Below are positions 1 through 6,151 of a DNA stretch of 12,915 nucleotides, one piece after another. The translations under genes and the position numbers were made by a program. Positions within the stretch are counted from its first letter, which is position 1. The number at the start of each line of letters is the position of its first letter. Source of the stretch: DASSLY01 sp035689185 (GTDB lineage Bacteria > Actinomycetota > Actinomycetes > Actinomycetales > Dermatophilaceae); assembly GCA_035689185.1 (NCBI GenBank), contig DASSLY010000012.1, positions 1 through 12,915 on the forward strand, given 5' to 3'. Below the pieces are notes generated by a model, which did not search any database, was not told where the DNA came from, and was given only the letters and a program-made list of their open reading frames with translations.

Positions 1-764
1 CTGCCGTAGCGGGACTTGATGTAGGACAGGCCCCACTTGATCTGGGTGGCCGGGTTGTGCGCCCAGTCGCTGCCGAAGGCGGCCATCTTGGCGCCGGGCA
101 GGGCTTGCGGGATCCCGTAGGCCGAGGAGCTGGGGTTGTCCGCGCGGTAGCTCCAGCCGCTCTCCTTGGTCCACAGCGAGTTCAGGCAGGAGAACTGGCT
201 GCCGGTCCAGCCGTAGGTCTCGGCGGCGAGCAGCCTTCCGACCGCGCGCGGGTCGGCCTGGGCCCGGGCCAGGATGGACTTGCGCGCCTGCTCCCGGGCG
301 GCGCGGGCGGCTGCCGCCTTGCGCTGCTTGGCCAGCGCGGCGGCCTTGGCGGCGGCGGCAGCGCGAGCCTTGGCGGCCGTGGCGTCCTGCCGGCGGCCGG
401 CGGCCGCACCCAGCTTGTCGGCGACCTCGTCGCGGGCCACGTCGTGCGCGGTGGGGCCGGCGTCGGAGCCCGCCGACGAGGTGGCCATCGCCGCGGTCAG
501 AGCCGTCAGGGGCGAGCCCGGCTGGGCGGAGTGGGCATAACCGGCGGCGGTGGCGGCGAACACGCCGAGCACGACGGCACCGGAGGCGATCGGTCGCCGC
601 AGCGCGCGCGGCAGCTTCGACACCCGGGCCGAGGCCAGTCGGGATGTCACGGCGGTCAGCTTCGAGCGGGTCTGGTCCGAGACGGCGCCGGACAGGCGGT
701 GCCGTCCCGCGTAGCGGGCCGTCGCGGCGGCGCGGTCGATCGTGTCGTCGTGGCTGGTGGGCAA
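1..764 (-). CDS. Secreted lytic transglycosylase-like protein (3' end outside window)
   Basis: Predicted peptidoglycan-cleaving enzyme of the actinobacterial transglycosylase/Rpf-like type, acting outside the membrane; 254 complete codons are visible. Residues 1-60 are a basic cytoplasmic-looking leader. A hydrophobic segment at about 60-78 (IASGAVVLGVFAATAAGYA) is a signal or anchor. An Ala/Lys/Arg-rich, probably coiled-coil linker covers about 122-165. The lysozyme-like domain starts near 175 and contains CLNSLWTKESGWSYRADNP; Glu201 in the WTKESGW motif is the likely catalytic acid, followed by SSSAYGIPQALPG. The gene is cut at SRYG, where family members normally have only about 15-20 more residues. 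I chose a TTG start because GGAG (770-773) lies 5 bases upstream; no ATG or GTG start fits this frame near the 5' end. It is followed upstream by a 389-base non-coding stretch, so it probably has its own promoter. The fold assignment is firm; the exact substrate is not. Confidence 0.85.
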   Translation of the reverse strand, partial: MPTSHDDTIDRAAATARYAGRHRLSGAVSDQTRSKLTAVTSRLASARVSKLPRALRRPIASGAVVLGVFAATAAGYAHSAQPGSPLTALTAAMATSSAGSDAGPTAHDVARDEVADKLGAAAGRRQDATAAKARAAAAAKAAALAKQRKAAAARAAREQARKSILARAQADPRAVGRLLAAETYGWTGSQFSCLNSLWTKESGWSYRADNPSSSAYGIPQALPGAKMAAFGSDWAHNPATQIKWGLSYIKSRYG

Positions 765-910
765 GCGAACTCCATCAGGGCGTCGAAAGGTCAGGGCAGG
801 TCAGAACAGGGGCGATGACGGGGGCAGCACCGGGGTGCGTGACCGGCGTCGGCTTGGGGCACGACGCGATCGGCCGACCGGGCGAGCATCGTTGCGACGG
901 CCCGGCCCGT

Positions 911-923
911 TATCGGACCGATA
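911..923. repeat. Short inverted repeat TATCGG-A-CCGATA
   Basis: Perfect 6-bp arms with a single-base spacer, overlapping the palindrome CGATATCG at 919-926. It lies about 150 bases upstream of the transglycosylase TTG start and is AT-rich relative to its surroundings. A protein-binding site is plausible; no regulator can be named. Confidence 0.4.
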
Positions 924-1057
924 TCGTTTCGTGATCTACCGTCTCAGAGTTCGACCGGTGCGTCAAAGGGTCGTACCTGTGACCGAGACCCTTGGCTGGG
1001 TGGCGAATCCTGTTGAATGAGAACCCGGTTCGGTGCCGTCAGGCCGTCGGGCGTCGG

Positions 1058-1073
1058 TCACACACGGGTGTGA
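1058..1073. repeat. Inverted repeat TCACAC-N4-GTGTGA
   Basis: Perfect 6-bp arms around ACGG, located between the phoH stop and the transglycosylase promoter region. There is no T-tract, so it is not a classical intrinsic terminator. It could be an operator or a weak transcript-end hairpin. Confidence 0.35.
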
Positions 1074-1153
1074 GTCTCCGCACAGTCACCCGCCGTGACG
1101 CTCGGGTGAAGGGGTCTGGACGAGGATTTTCCCGCAGCGGAACGGTCCCGCGC

Positions 1154-2440
1154 TCAGAGCTCGAGACCCTCCAGCAGGTCGGTCACTAGCGCCGCGATCG
1201 GGCTGCGCTCGCTGCGCGTGAGGGTCACGTGCGCGAACAGCGGGTGGCCCTTCAGCGCCTCGATGACGGCAGCGACCCCGTCGTGCCGGCCGACCCGCAG
1301 GTTGTCCCGCTGGGCGACGTCGTGGGTGAGCACCACCCTGGAGTTCTGGCCGACCCGGGAGAGCACCGTGAGCAGCACGTTGCGCTCCAGCGACTGCGCC
1401 TCGTCGACGATGACGAACGCGTCGTGCAGGCTGCGCCCCCGGATGTGGGTCAGCGGCAGCACCTCGAGCATGCCGCGGTCGAGCACCTCCTCGACCACCT
1501 CTGTGGAGACCAGCGCCCCGAGGGTGTCGAAGACGGCCTGCCCCCAGGGGCCCATCTTCTCCGCCTCGGTGCCCGGGAGGTAGCCCAGGTCCTGCCCACC
1601 GACGGCATACAAGGGCCGGAAGACACTGACCTTGCGGTGCTGGCGCCGCTCCATGACCGCTTCCAGGCCGGCACAGAGCGCCAGGGCGCTCTTGCCGGTG
1701 CCGGCTCGTCCGCCGAGGCTGACGATGCCGACATCGGGGTCCATCAACAGCTCCAGGGCGATCCGCTGCTCGGCGCTGCGGCCGTGCAGACCGAACGCGT
1801 CCCGGTCGCCGCGCACCAGCCGGACCGCCTTGTCGGCCCCCACCCGGCCCAGTCCGCTGCCGCGCGGCGAGAGCAGGACCAGGCCGGTGTGACACGGCAG
1901 CTCGCGCGCGTCCGGGTGCTCGAGCCGGCCCCGCTCGTAGAGCTGGCCCAGCTCCTCGGCGGACACCTCCAGCTCGGCCAGCCCGGTCCACCCGCTGTCG
2001 ACGGCCAGCTCGGCGCGGTACTCCTCGGCGCTGAGACCGACGGCGGAGGCCTTCACCCGCATGGGCAGGTCCTTGCTGACGACCGTGACGTCGTTGCCCT
2101 CGTCGGCGAGGTTCTTGGCCACCGCCAGGATGCGGGTGTCGTTGTCGCCGAGGCGGAACCCGGCCGGCAGCGCGGCCGGGTCGGCGTGGTTCAGCTCGAC
2201 CCGCAGCGTTCCGCCGGCGTCCCCCGTCGGCACGGGAGCGTCCAGCCGCCCCGCCCGGACGCGCAGGTCGTCCAGCCGCCGAAGGGCCTGCCGGGCGAAG
2301 TAGCCGAGCTCGGGGTGGTGCCGCTTGCCCTCCAGCTCGGTCACCACGACAACGGGCAGGACGACCTCGTGCTCGTCGAAGCGGAACATGGCCCCCGGGT
2401 CGGACAGCAGCACCGAGGTGTCCAGCACGAAGGTCCGCAT
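1154..2440 (-). CDS. phoH: PIN domain + PhoH-type ATPase (PhoH2 family)
   Basis: A 428-residue fusion of an N-terminal PIN ribonuclease domain and a C-terminal PhoH ATPase/helicase, the arrangement of mycobacterial PhoH2, which unwinds and cleaves RNA. The PIN part (about 1-140) opens with RTFVLDTSVLL (Asp7) and carries acidic residues at TELE (34-37), GDND (98-101) and SKD (122-124), consistent with a metal site. Walker A is GGRAGTGKS (243-251); Walker B is FVIVDEAQ (342-349). A downstream segment, VVLTHDVAQRDN, resembles the family's sensor motif. The chosen ATG lies immediately before the PIN core, with GGGGGAGG (2459-2452) 11 bases upstream. An in-frame ATG at 2482 would add a Gly/Ala-rich 14-residue tail and lacks a ribosome site. 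Gene length matches M. tuberculosis Rv1095 (433 residues). It is probably co-oriented with, but not tightly coupled to, the upstream isoprenyl synthase gene. Confidence 0.95.
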   Translation of the reverse strand: MRTFVLDTSVLLSDPGAMFRFDEHEVVLPVVVVTELEGKRHHPELGYFARQALRRLDDLRVRAGRLDAPVPTGDAGGTLRVELNHADPAALPAGFRLGDNDTRILAVAKNLADEGNDVTVVSKDLPMRVKASAVGLSAEEYRAELAVDSGWTGLAELEVSAEELGQLYERGRLEHPDARELPCHTGLVLLSPRGSGLGRVGADKAVRLVRGDRDAFGLHGRSAEQRIALELLMDPDVGIVSLGGRAGTGKSALALCAGLEAVMERRQHRKVSVFRPLYAVGGQDLGYLPGTEAEKMGPWGQAVFDTLGALVSTEVVEEVLDRGMLEVLPLTHIRGRSLHDAFVIVDEAQSLERNVLLTVLSRVGQNSRVVLTHDVAQRDNLRVGRHDGVAAVIEALKGHPLFAHVTLTRSERSPIAALVTDLLEGLEL

Positions 2441-2594
2441 GCCTGCCCGCGCCTCCCCCGCTCCACCAGTGCTACCAGTCATGGGTCCAGCGGTGTGCGT
2501 CACGGGCGGGGTTCCCCTTCCGGCAGTGGCGGATGCCTCGACAGTAACGCCGGTGCCACGCCGGATCCGACAGCGACCCGCGTGATGCCCATCT

Positions 2595-2673
2595 CCCACC
2601 CCCCGCCCCCCAGGTTGTCAGAACGCCAGCGCGCCATGACCCGCCCTTGCTCTGACAGGTGTGGGGGGTGGGG
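2595..2673 (-). terminator. Long imperfect hairpin with G-quadruplex motif between isoprenyl synthase gene and phoH
   Basis: On the minus strand the inner stem pairs TGTCAGA with TCTGACA (2657-2651 and 2622-2616) around a 28-base loop. Beyond a short internal loop, a C-rich run (2673-2663) can pair with a G-rich run (2611-2601). The distal arm on the minus strand reads GGGGGGCGGGGGGTGGG (2611-2595), which by itself satisfies a G-quadruplex pattern with one-base loops. No U-tract follows. It could end the upstream transcript or act in the phoH leader. Confidence 0.5.
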
Positions 2674-3435
2674 TCAGGAGCCGAACCGGCGCTCTCGTTC
2701 GGCGTAGGCCCGCAGCGCGCGCAGGAAGTCCACGTGGCGGAAGTCCGGCCAGTAGGCCTCACAGAAGTAGAACTCCGACTGCGCGCTCTGCCACAGCAGG
2801 AATCCGCCCAGTCGCTGCTCCCCGGAGGTGCGGATGACCAGGTCAGGGTCGGGCTGGCCCTTGGTGTACAGGTGCTCGGCGATGTGCTCGACGTCGAGGA
2901 ACTCGGCCAGTTCCTCGATCGAGGTGCCCTTCTCGGCGTGCTCCTGCAGCAGCGACCGGACGGCGTCGGCGATCTCGCGCCGGCCGCCGTAGCCGACCGC
3001 GATGTTGACCAGCATCCCGGTCACGTCCCCGGTGGCCTCGGCGGCCTCCTTCAGCCGGTGCGCGGTCTGCGCCGGCAGCAGATCCAACGCCCCCACCGGG
3101 TGCAGCCGCCAGCGGCGCCGCCGGGCCAGACCCGTCACGGCGTCCTCGATGATGCCCAGCAGCGGGGTGAGCTCCGCCGCTGGCCGGTTCAGGTTGTCGG
3201 TCGAGAGCAGCCACAAGGTGACGACCTCGACACCCACGTCCTCGCACCAGCCCAGCAGTGGGGCGATGTTGTCCGCACCCGCCTGGTGGCCCTGGGCGGC
3301 ATCCGCACCGTTCGCCTTGGCCCACCGCCGGTTGCCGTCGAGCATGACGCCGATGTGCCGCGGGAGCCGATCGGCGGGAAGCCGAGCGATCAACTGCCGC
3401 TCGTACGCGCCATACAGCAGGTTCCGAAGCCCCAC
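2674..3435 (-). CDS. cis-isoprenyl diphosphate synthase (Rv1086-like, probably short chain)
   Basis: A 253-residue member of the UppS/cis-prenyltransferase family, which adds isopentenyl diphosphate to allylic diphosphates to make the lipid carriers of cell-wall synthesis. HIGVMLDGNRRWAK holds the catalytic Asp (about residue 33); the C-terminal signature RTSGEQRLGGFLLWQ (about 202-216) and the PDFRHVDFLRAL segment are intact. Overall it resembles M. tuberculosis Rv1086, which makes Z,E-farnesyl diphosphate, more than the long-chain Rv2361c type. The residue at the chain-length position of LWLLST is Leu (about 76), as in Rv1086 (Leu84), where undecaprenyl synthases have Ala. The second of two nearby GTG codons is chosen because AGGAGG (3446-3441) sits 5 bases before it; the first GTG (3441) overlaps that ribosome site. 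The stop lies 233 bases before phoH. The family is certain; the product length is inferred. Confidence 0.93.
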   Translation of the reverse strand: MGLRNLLYGAYERQLIARLPADRLPRHIGVMLDGNRRWAKANGADAAQGHQAGADNIAPLLGWCEDVGVEVVTLWLLSTDNLNRPAAELTPLLGIIEDAVTGLARRRRWRLHPVGALDLLPAQTAHRLKEAAEATGDVTGMLVNIAVGYGGRREIADAVRSLLQEHAEKGTSIEELAEFLDVEHIAEHLYTKGQPDPDLVIRTSGEQRLGGFLLWQSAQSEFYFCEAYWPDFRHVDFLRALRAYAERERRFGS

Positions 3436-3516
3436 CAGCACCTCCTGCGCCCGCGGCTGGTCTCCGCCAGGATCAGGCTACCGCGATCGAAGGCCTCGGA
3501 CGCGACGCGGATCACA

Positions 3517-3553
3517 TAACCTACGCTCGCGTAACCTACGCATCCGTAGGTTA
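3517..3553. promoter_or_regulatory. Three copies of TAACCTACG: probable operator between isoprenyl synthase and hemolysin III genes
   Basis: TAACCTACG occurs at 3517-3525 and 3532-3540 (15-base period) and inverted, as CGTAGGTTA, at 3545-3553. The last two form a perfect 9-bp inverted repeat with spacer CATC. The array overlaps the probable promoter of the plus-strand gene and also faces the divergent minus-strand gene. The geometry suits a dimeric helix-turn-helix repressor such as a TetR-family protein; no such regulator is encoded in the window. Confidence 0.6.
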
Positions 3554-3557
3554 GGCT
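3552..3557 (+). promoter_or_regulatory. Probable -10 element (TAGGCT) of a leaderless hemolysin III transcript
   Basis: TAGGCT fits the actinobacterial TANNNT -10 pattern and ends 7 bases before the ATG at 3565, so transcription would begin at or next to the start codon. No ribosome-binding sequence precedes that ATG (GTGTCCC), in agreement with leaderless translation. The element overlaps the right arm of the inverted repeat. Confidence 0.45.
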
Positions 3558-3564
3558 GTGTCCC

Positions 3565-4278
3565 ATGAGTTCGGCACCCCTCGGCGAGGAGCGCAACCCG
3601 CTCGGCGCCGTGCGCGAGACGGTCGCTGCGGTCAAACCCCGGCTGCGCGGCTGGATCCACGCCGGGACGTTTCCCCTGGCCGTCGCGGCCGGGATAGTCC
3701 TGGTCACGCTTGCCCCCAACGGGGCGGCGCGCCTCGGCGCTGCCGTCTTCGCGATCACCGCGGCGTTGCTGTTCGGCACCTCGGCGGTGTACCACCGGGG
3801 CACCTGGTCCCCCCGCCTGCAGGGCGTGCTCAAGCGGCTGGACCACGCCAACATCTTCCTCATCATCGCGGGTACCTACACCCCGTTCGCGCTGCTGCTG
3901 CTCCCCTCAGCGCAGTCGCGCACGCTGCTGCTCATCGCCTGGGCGGGAGCCCTGGCCGGCGTGCTGTTCCGCGTCGTGTGGGTGCACGCGCCGCGCTGGC
4001 TGTACACGCCCTGCTACGTCGCCCTGGGCTGGGTCGCGGTCTTCTACCTCAAACCCCTCTACGAGGCCGGCGGGGCCTGGGTGATCGCCCTTATCTGCGC
4101 CGGTGGACTGCTCTACACCCTCGGAGCGGTCGTCTACGGGACCAAGCGGCCCAACCCCTCGCCGCGCTGGTTCGGCTTCCACGAGGTGTTCCACGCCTTC
4201 ACCGTTGCGGCGTTCGCGGTGCACTACATCGCCGCGTCGCTGGCGGTGTACGGCGCGGTCCCGGGGGGAACCGCCTAA
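3565..4278 (+). CDS. trhA: Hemolysin III / PAQR-family membrane protein TrhA
   Basis: A 237-residue multi-pass membrane protein with about seven hydrophobic helices. The CREST-superfamily metal-site residues are all present: Ser73 and His77 in FGTSAVYHRG, Asp93-His94 in LDHANI, and His206, His210 and His220 in FGFHEVFHAFTVAAFAVHY. The family name hemolysin III comes from a Bacillus protein; relatives in other bacteria (YqfA/TrhA) are linked to membrane energetics and lipid homeostasis, and a true cytolysin role should not be assumed. The start lacks a ribosome site and appears leaderless. The M. tuberculosis counterpart is Rv1085c, also convergent with mca's partner gene. Its TAA overlaps the TAG of the convergent gene by 3 bases (4275-4278 hold both). 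Confidence 0.93.
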   Translation: MSSAPLGEERNPLGAVRETVAAVKPRLRGWIHAGTFPLAVAAGIVLVTLAPNGAARLGAAVFAITAALLFGTSAVYHRGTWSPRLQGVLKRLDHANIFLIIAGTYTPFALLLLPSAQSRTLLLIAWAGALAGVLFRVVWVHAPRWLYTPCYVALGWVAVFYLKPLYEAGGAWVIALICAGGLLYTLGAVVYGTKRPNPSPRWFGFHEVFHAFTVAAFAVHYIAASLAVYGAVPGGTA

Positions 4279-4574
4279 CGCCCCGGCCCGGGTGGGTCCT
4301 GTTCCACCGGGCCGCCGACCGGACCACCCGCCGGACCATCCAGCGGACCGTCGGACGGCCCCGGGCCTGGACTCCTGCCAGCACGGCCACCGTCGCCGGC
4401 CTCGCCCTCAGGGGCGGGGCCGGCGGCGGCGTCTCGCTCGCGCTGCTCCCGGTAGGACAAGTTGCGCAGCCTGGTGTTCATGTTGCGCATGAGCAGCCAG
4501 AGGGCCAGGGCGAGCAGGAAGAAGGCCAGGAACCCGCCCAGCCCGGGCGAGACGTCCGTGCTCGGGGTGTTCAC
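4275..4574 (-). CDS. Small single-pass membrane protein coupled to mca (Rv1083-like)
   Basis: A 99-residue protein with one transmembrane helix at about 13-30 (GGFLAFFLLALALWLLM), then a charged segment NTRLRNLSYREQRERD, then a low-complexity Gly/Pro/Asp tail (about 50-99). The GTG start overlaps the mca stop as GTGA, and GGAGG (4583-4579) lies 4 bases upstream, so translation is probably coupled to mca. The position directly after mca and the single N-terminal helix match M. tuberculosis Rv1083, whose function is unknown. By topology it would be a short N-out protein with a cytosolic tail. The role is not known; the constant pairing with mca suggests a link to mycothiol metabolism, but this is inference. 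Confidence 0.8.
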   Translation of the reverse strand: MNTPSTDVSPGLGGFLAFFLLALALWLLMRNMNTRLRNLSYREQRERDAAAGPAPEGEAGDGGRAGRSPGPGPSDGPLDGPAGGPVGGPVEQDPPGPGR

Positions 4575-5530
4575 GCGGCCTCCGTCGTGAGCACCAGATC
4601 GTGCACCGGTTGCGGACGGGAGCCCGGTCCGGCTTGGGCCAGGCGCAGGGCAAGTGCCGTCCCCTCGACGGGGCCGCCCAGGCCGGCGAACAGGTCGTCT
4701 TCGCCGTCGGCGACCGGCACGTAGGACAGCGCCGCGATGAAGTCCTCGGTAGGCCAGGACTGCCGCTCGATGTCCGGCGGCACCTCGAACCAGCTGCCGT
4801 CCGGGTCGATCTGCGTGGCGTGGGCGAGCAGCGCCTGGTCGCGCACCGGGAAGTAGGAGGAGCACTCGATCCGCGTCGTCACCCGCGCGTCGTCGTCCTT
4901 CCACCGGGCCAGCCGCTCGGCATACGGCGACTCCAGCCCCAACGCCCCCATCGTCTGGTGGATCGCCTCGGTCCGTGCCTTGGTGTGCGTGCGGTTGTAG
5001 TAGATCTTGAGCGGCTGCCAGGCCGGGCCTGCGAAGGGGTATGCCGCGGGGTCGCCGGCCGCCCGGAACGCCGCCATCGAGACGGTGTGGCACATCACGT
5101 GGTCCGGGTGGGGGTAGCCCCCGAACTCGTCATAGGTCGTCATCACGTGCGGCCGGAAGCGGCGCACCACCCGGACCAGCGCCTCGGCGGTCACCTCCAG
5201 CGGCTCCAGCGCGAAGCAGCCCTCGGCCAGCGGGGGCAGCGGGTCGCCCTCGGGCAGTCCCGAGTCGACGAAACCCAGCCAGACGTGCTGCACGCCGAGG
5301 ATCTGCTGGGCTCGGGCCATCTCCCGCCGGCGCACCTCGGGCAGGTTGCGCAGGATCTCCGGGTCGTTCTTCAGCCGCGGGTTGAGGACGTCGCCACGCT
5401 CGCCTCCGGTGCAGGAGACCACCATCACGTCCGCACCTTGGGCGACGTAGCGGGCCATGGTGGCCGCGCCCTTGCTCGACTCGTCGTCGGGGTGGGCGTG
5501 GACGGCCATCAGGCGGAGTCGTTCGGTCAC
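4571..5530 (-). CDS. mca: Mycothiol S-conjugate amidase
   Basis: A 319-residue zinc amidase that hydrolyses mycothiol S-conjugates to a mercapturic acid and GlcN-Ins, the detoxification step unique to mycothiol-producing actinomycetes. The LmbE/PIG-L motif AHPDDE (12-17) supplies the zinc ligands His13 and Asp16 and the base Asp15; YPHPDH (139-144) supplies His144. Other hallmarks are TGGERGDVLNPRL, LGFVDSGLPEGD, RPHVMTTYDEFGGYPHPDH and AHATQIDPDG. The residues after about 290 extend beyond the 288-residue mycobacterial enzyme. The GTG start (MTERLRLMAVHAHPDDE) matches the family's short N-terminus and has AGGGAG 4 bases upstream; an in-frame ATG at 5584 would overlap the divergent gene. MshB, the related deacetylase of biosynthesis, is less likely given the closer match to Mca-specific segments. 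Confidence 0.95.
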   Translation of the reverse strand: MTERLRLMAVHAHPDDESSKGAATMARYVAQGADVMVVSCTGGERGDVLNPRLKNDPEILRNLPEVRRREMARAQQILGVQHVWLGFVDSGLPEGDPLPPLAEGCFALEPLEVTAEALVRVVRRFRPHVMTTYDEFGGYPHPDHVMCHTVSMAAFRAAGDPAAYPFAGPAWQPLKIYYNRTHTKARTEAIHQTMGALGLESPYAERLARWKDDDARVTTRIECSSYFPVRDQALLAHATQIDPDGSWFEVPPDIERQSWPTEDFIAALSYVPVADGEDDLFAGLGGPVEGTALALRLAQAGPGSRPQPVHDLVLTTEAA

Positions 5531-5540
5531 ATCGCTCCCT

Positions 5541-5562
5541 GGTACTGGCAGGTGCTGGCACC
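5541..5562. repeat. Tandem 10-bp repeat and dyad in the mca / DUF4307 divergent promoter
   Basis: GGTACTGGCA (5541-5550) is followed directly by GGTGCTGGCA (5551-5560), differing at one base; the second copy also forms the dyad GGTGC-TG-GCACC (5551-5562). It fills nearly half of the 52 bases between the two divergent start codons. This may be a shared regulator site. Confidence 0.35.
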
Positions 5563-5582
5563 TCTGCTTCGTGATCTGGTTC

Positions 5583-5975
5583 ATGATGTCACCCGTGCCC
5601 ACTGCCGCCCCTCCCGCGGGACCTGGGCCTGCGGTGTCCCGGCGCACATGGTGGCTGCTCGGCACGGTGGGCGTGGCGGGCGGTGTCGCCATCGCGATCT
5701 GGTTCGGACTGGCCGCCACGGTCGGCCGGGTCGGCTGGACCGACCTGGGCTACCGGGTGCTCGACAACCAGACGGTGCAGGTCAGCTACCAGGTGCATCG
5801 TCCGGACGCGGAGAGGGTGACCTGCACCCTTCGCGCCCTGGACCGTTCGTTCGGCACGGTCGGCACGGTCGAGGTGGTCGTCCCGGCGGGCGGTCCGGGC
5901 ACGGTGCAGCGGACCGACCGGATCCGCACCACGACCAGGGCGGTCACCGGCCTCGTGCGGGAATGTCGCCGCTGA
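5583..5975 (+). CDS. DUF4307 single-pass membrane protein
   Basis: A 130-residue protein with a short Pro/Ala-rich N-terminus, one transmembrane helix at about 22-43 (TWWLLGTVGVAGGVAIAIWF) and a C-terminal beta-rich extracytoplasmic domain (LGYRVLDNQTVQVSYQV and following). Only two cysteines occur, in RVTCTL (about 81) and VRECRR (about 128), both on the outer side, so a disulfide is possible. It matches the DUF4307 family, of which M. tuberculosis Rv1081c, also next to greA and mca, is a member; no function is established. ATG ATG gives two adjacent starts; the first is used here, and neither has a clear ribosome site. It is divergent from mca with 52 bases between and lies 176 bases upstream of greA. 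Confidence 0.85.
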   Translation: MMSPVPTAAPPAGPGPAVSRRTWWLLGTVGVAGGVAIAIWFGLAATVGRVGWTDLGYRVLDNQTVQVSYQVHRPDAERVTCTLRALDRSFGTVGTVEVVVPAGGPGTVQRTDRIRTTTRAVTGLVRECRR

Positions 5976-5981
5976 AGTTGC

Positions 5982-5987
5982 TAACCT
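5982..5987 (+). promoter_or_regulatory. Possible -10 element (TAACCT) for greA
   Basis: TAACCT fits TANNNT and sits just after the DUF4307 stop, giving a leader of about 150 bases before greA. No good -35 precedes it at 17 bases (GGGAAT). The leader itself shows no recognisable RNA element. Confidence 0.25.
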
Positions 5988-6151
5988 GGGTTGTTCAGCG
6001 ATCGATCATCGCGGGTTCTGGGCTCGGGTTCGCGCATCCTGGTGCGCCGGCCGGTCCGGCCTGTTGCGGAGTCCGGTCGACCCGGCCGCCTTGCGACGCG
6101 GCGGACCCCACCGTCGACACGGCATCCACATACCCCCGAAGGAGCACAACT

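Larger units (their letters stand above)
765..1153. promoter_or_regulatory. Non-coding region upstream of the transglycosylase gene
   Basis: These 389 bases hold no convincing gene on either strand. They should contain the promoter and leader of the minus-strand transglycosylase and the end of the phoH transcript. On the minus strand a TTGACG hexamer (961-956, written 5'->3') could be a -35 element, but no good -10 sits at 16-18 bases. Two compact inverted repeats stand out and are listed separately (911-923 and 1058-1073). Actinobacterial cell-wall hydrolase genes often carry a cyclic di-AMP (ydaO) riboswitch here; I looked for its conserved blocks and did not find them. Confidence 0.4.

Noticed and set aside
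57..818. Plus-strand gene at the left edge
   Set aside because: Gly/Arg-rich translation without any motif, antisense to the transglycosylase whose catalytic domain is clear.
765..1153. Cyclic di-AMP (ydaO-type) riboswitch upstream of the transglycosylase
   Set aside because: The conserved blocks expected in order on the minus strand (GGGAACC-like, GGGTGAAT-like, GCTAACC-like) are not found together; only isolated partial matches occur.
1229..2707. Long plus-strand open frame opposite phoH
   Set aside because: It is antisense to a protein with clear PIN and Walker motifs, and its product resembles no family and is biased in composition.
5531..5584. Longer Mca starting at ATG 5584
   Set aside because: It would overlap the divergent DUF4307 start, has no ribosome site, and adds residues absent from the family; GTG at 5530 has AGGGAG and gives the usual N-terminus.
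4601..6151. Long N-terminal extension of GreA
   Set aside because: The frame stays open upstream, but it crosses mca on the opposite strand and the DUF4307 gene in another frame; GAAGGAG before the GTG at 6152 and the normal GreA length fix the start.
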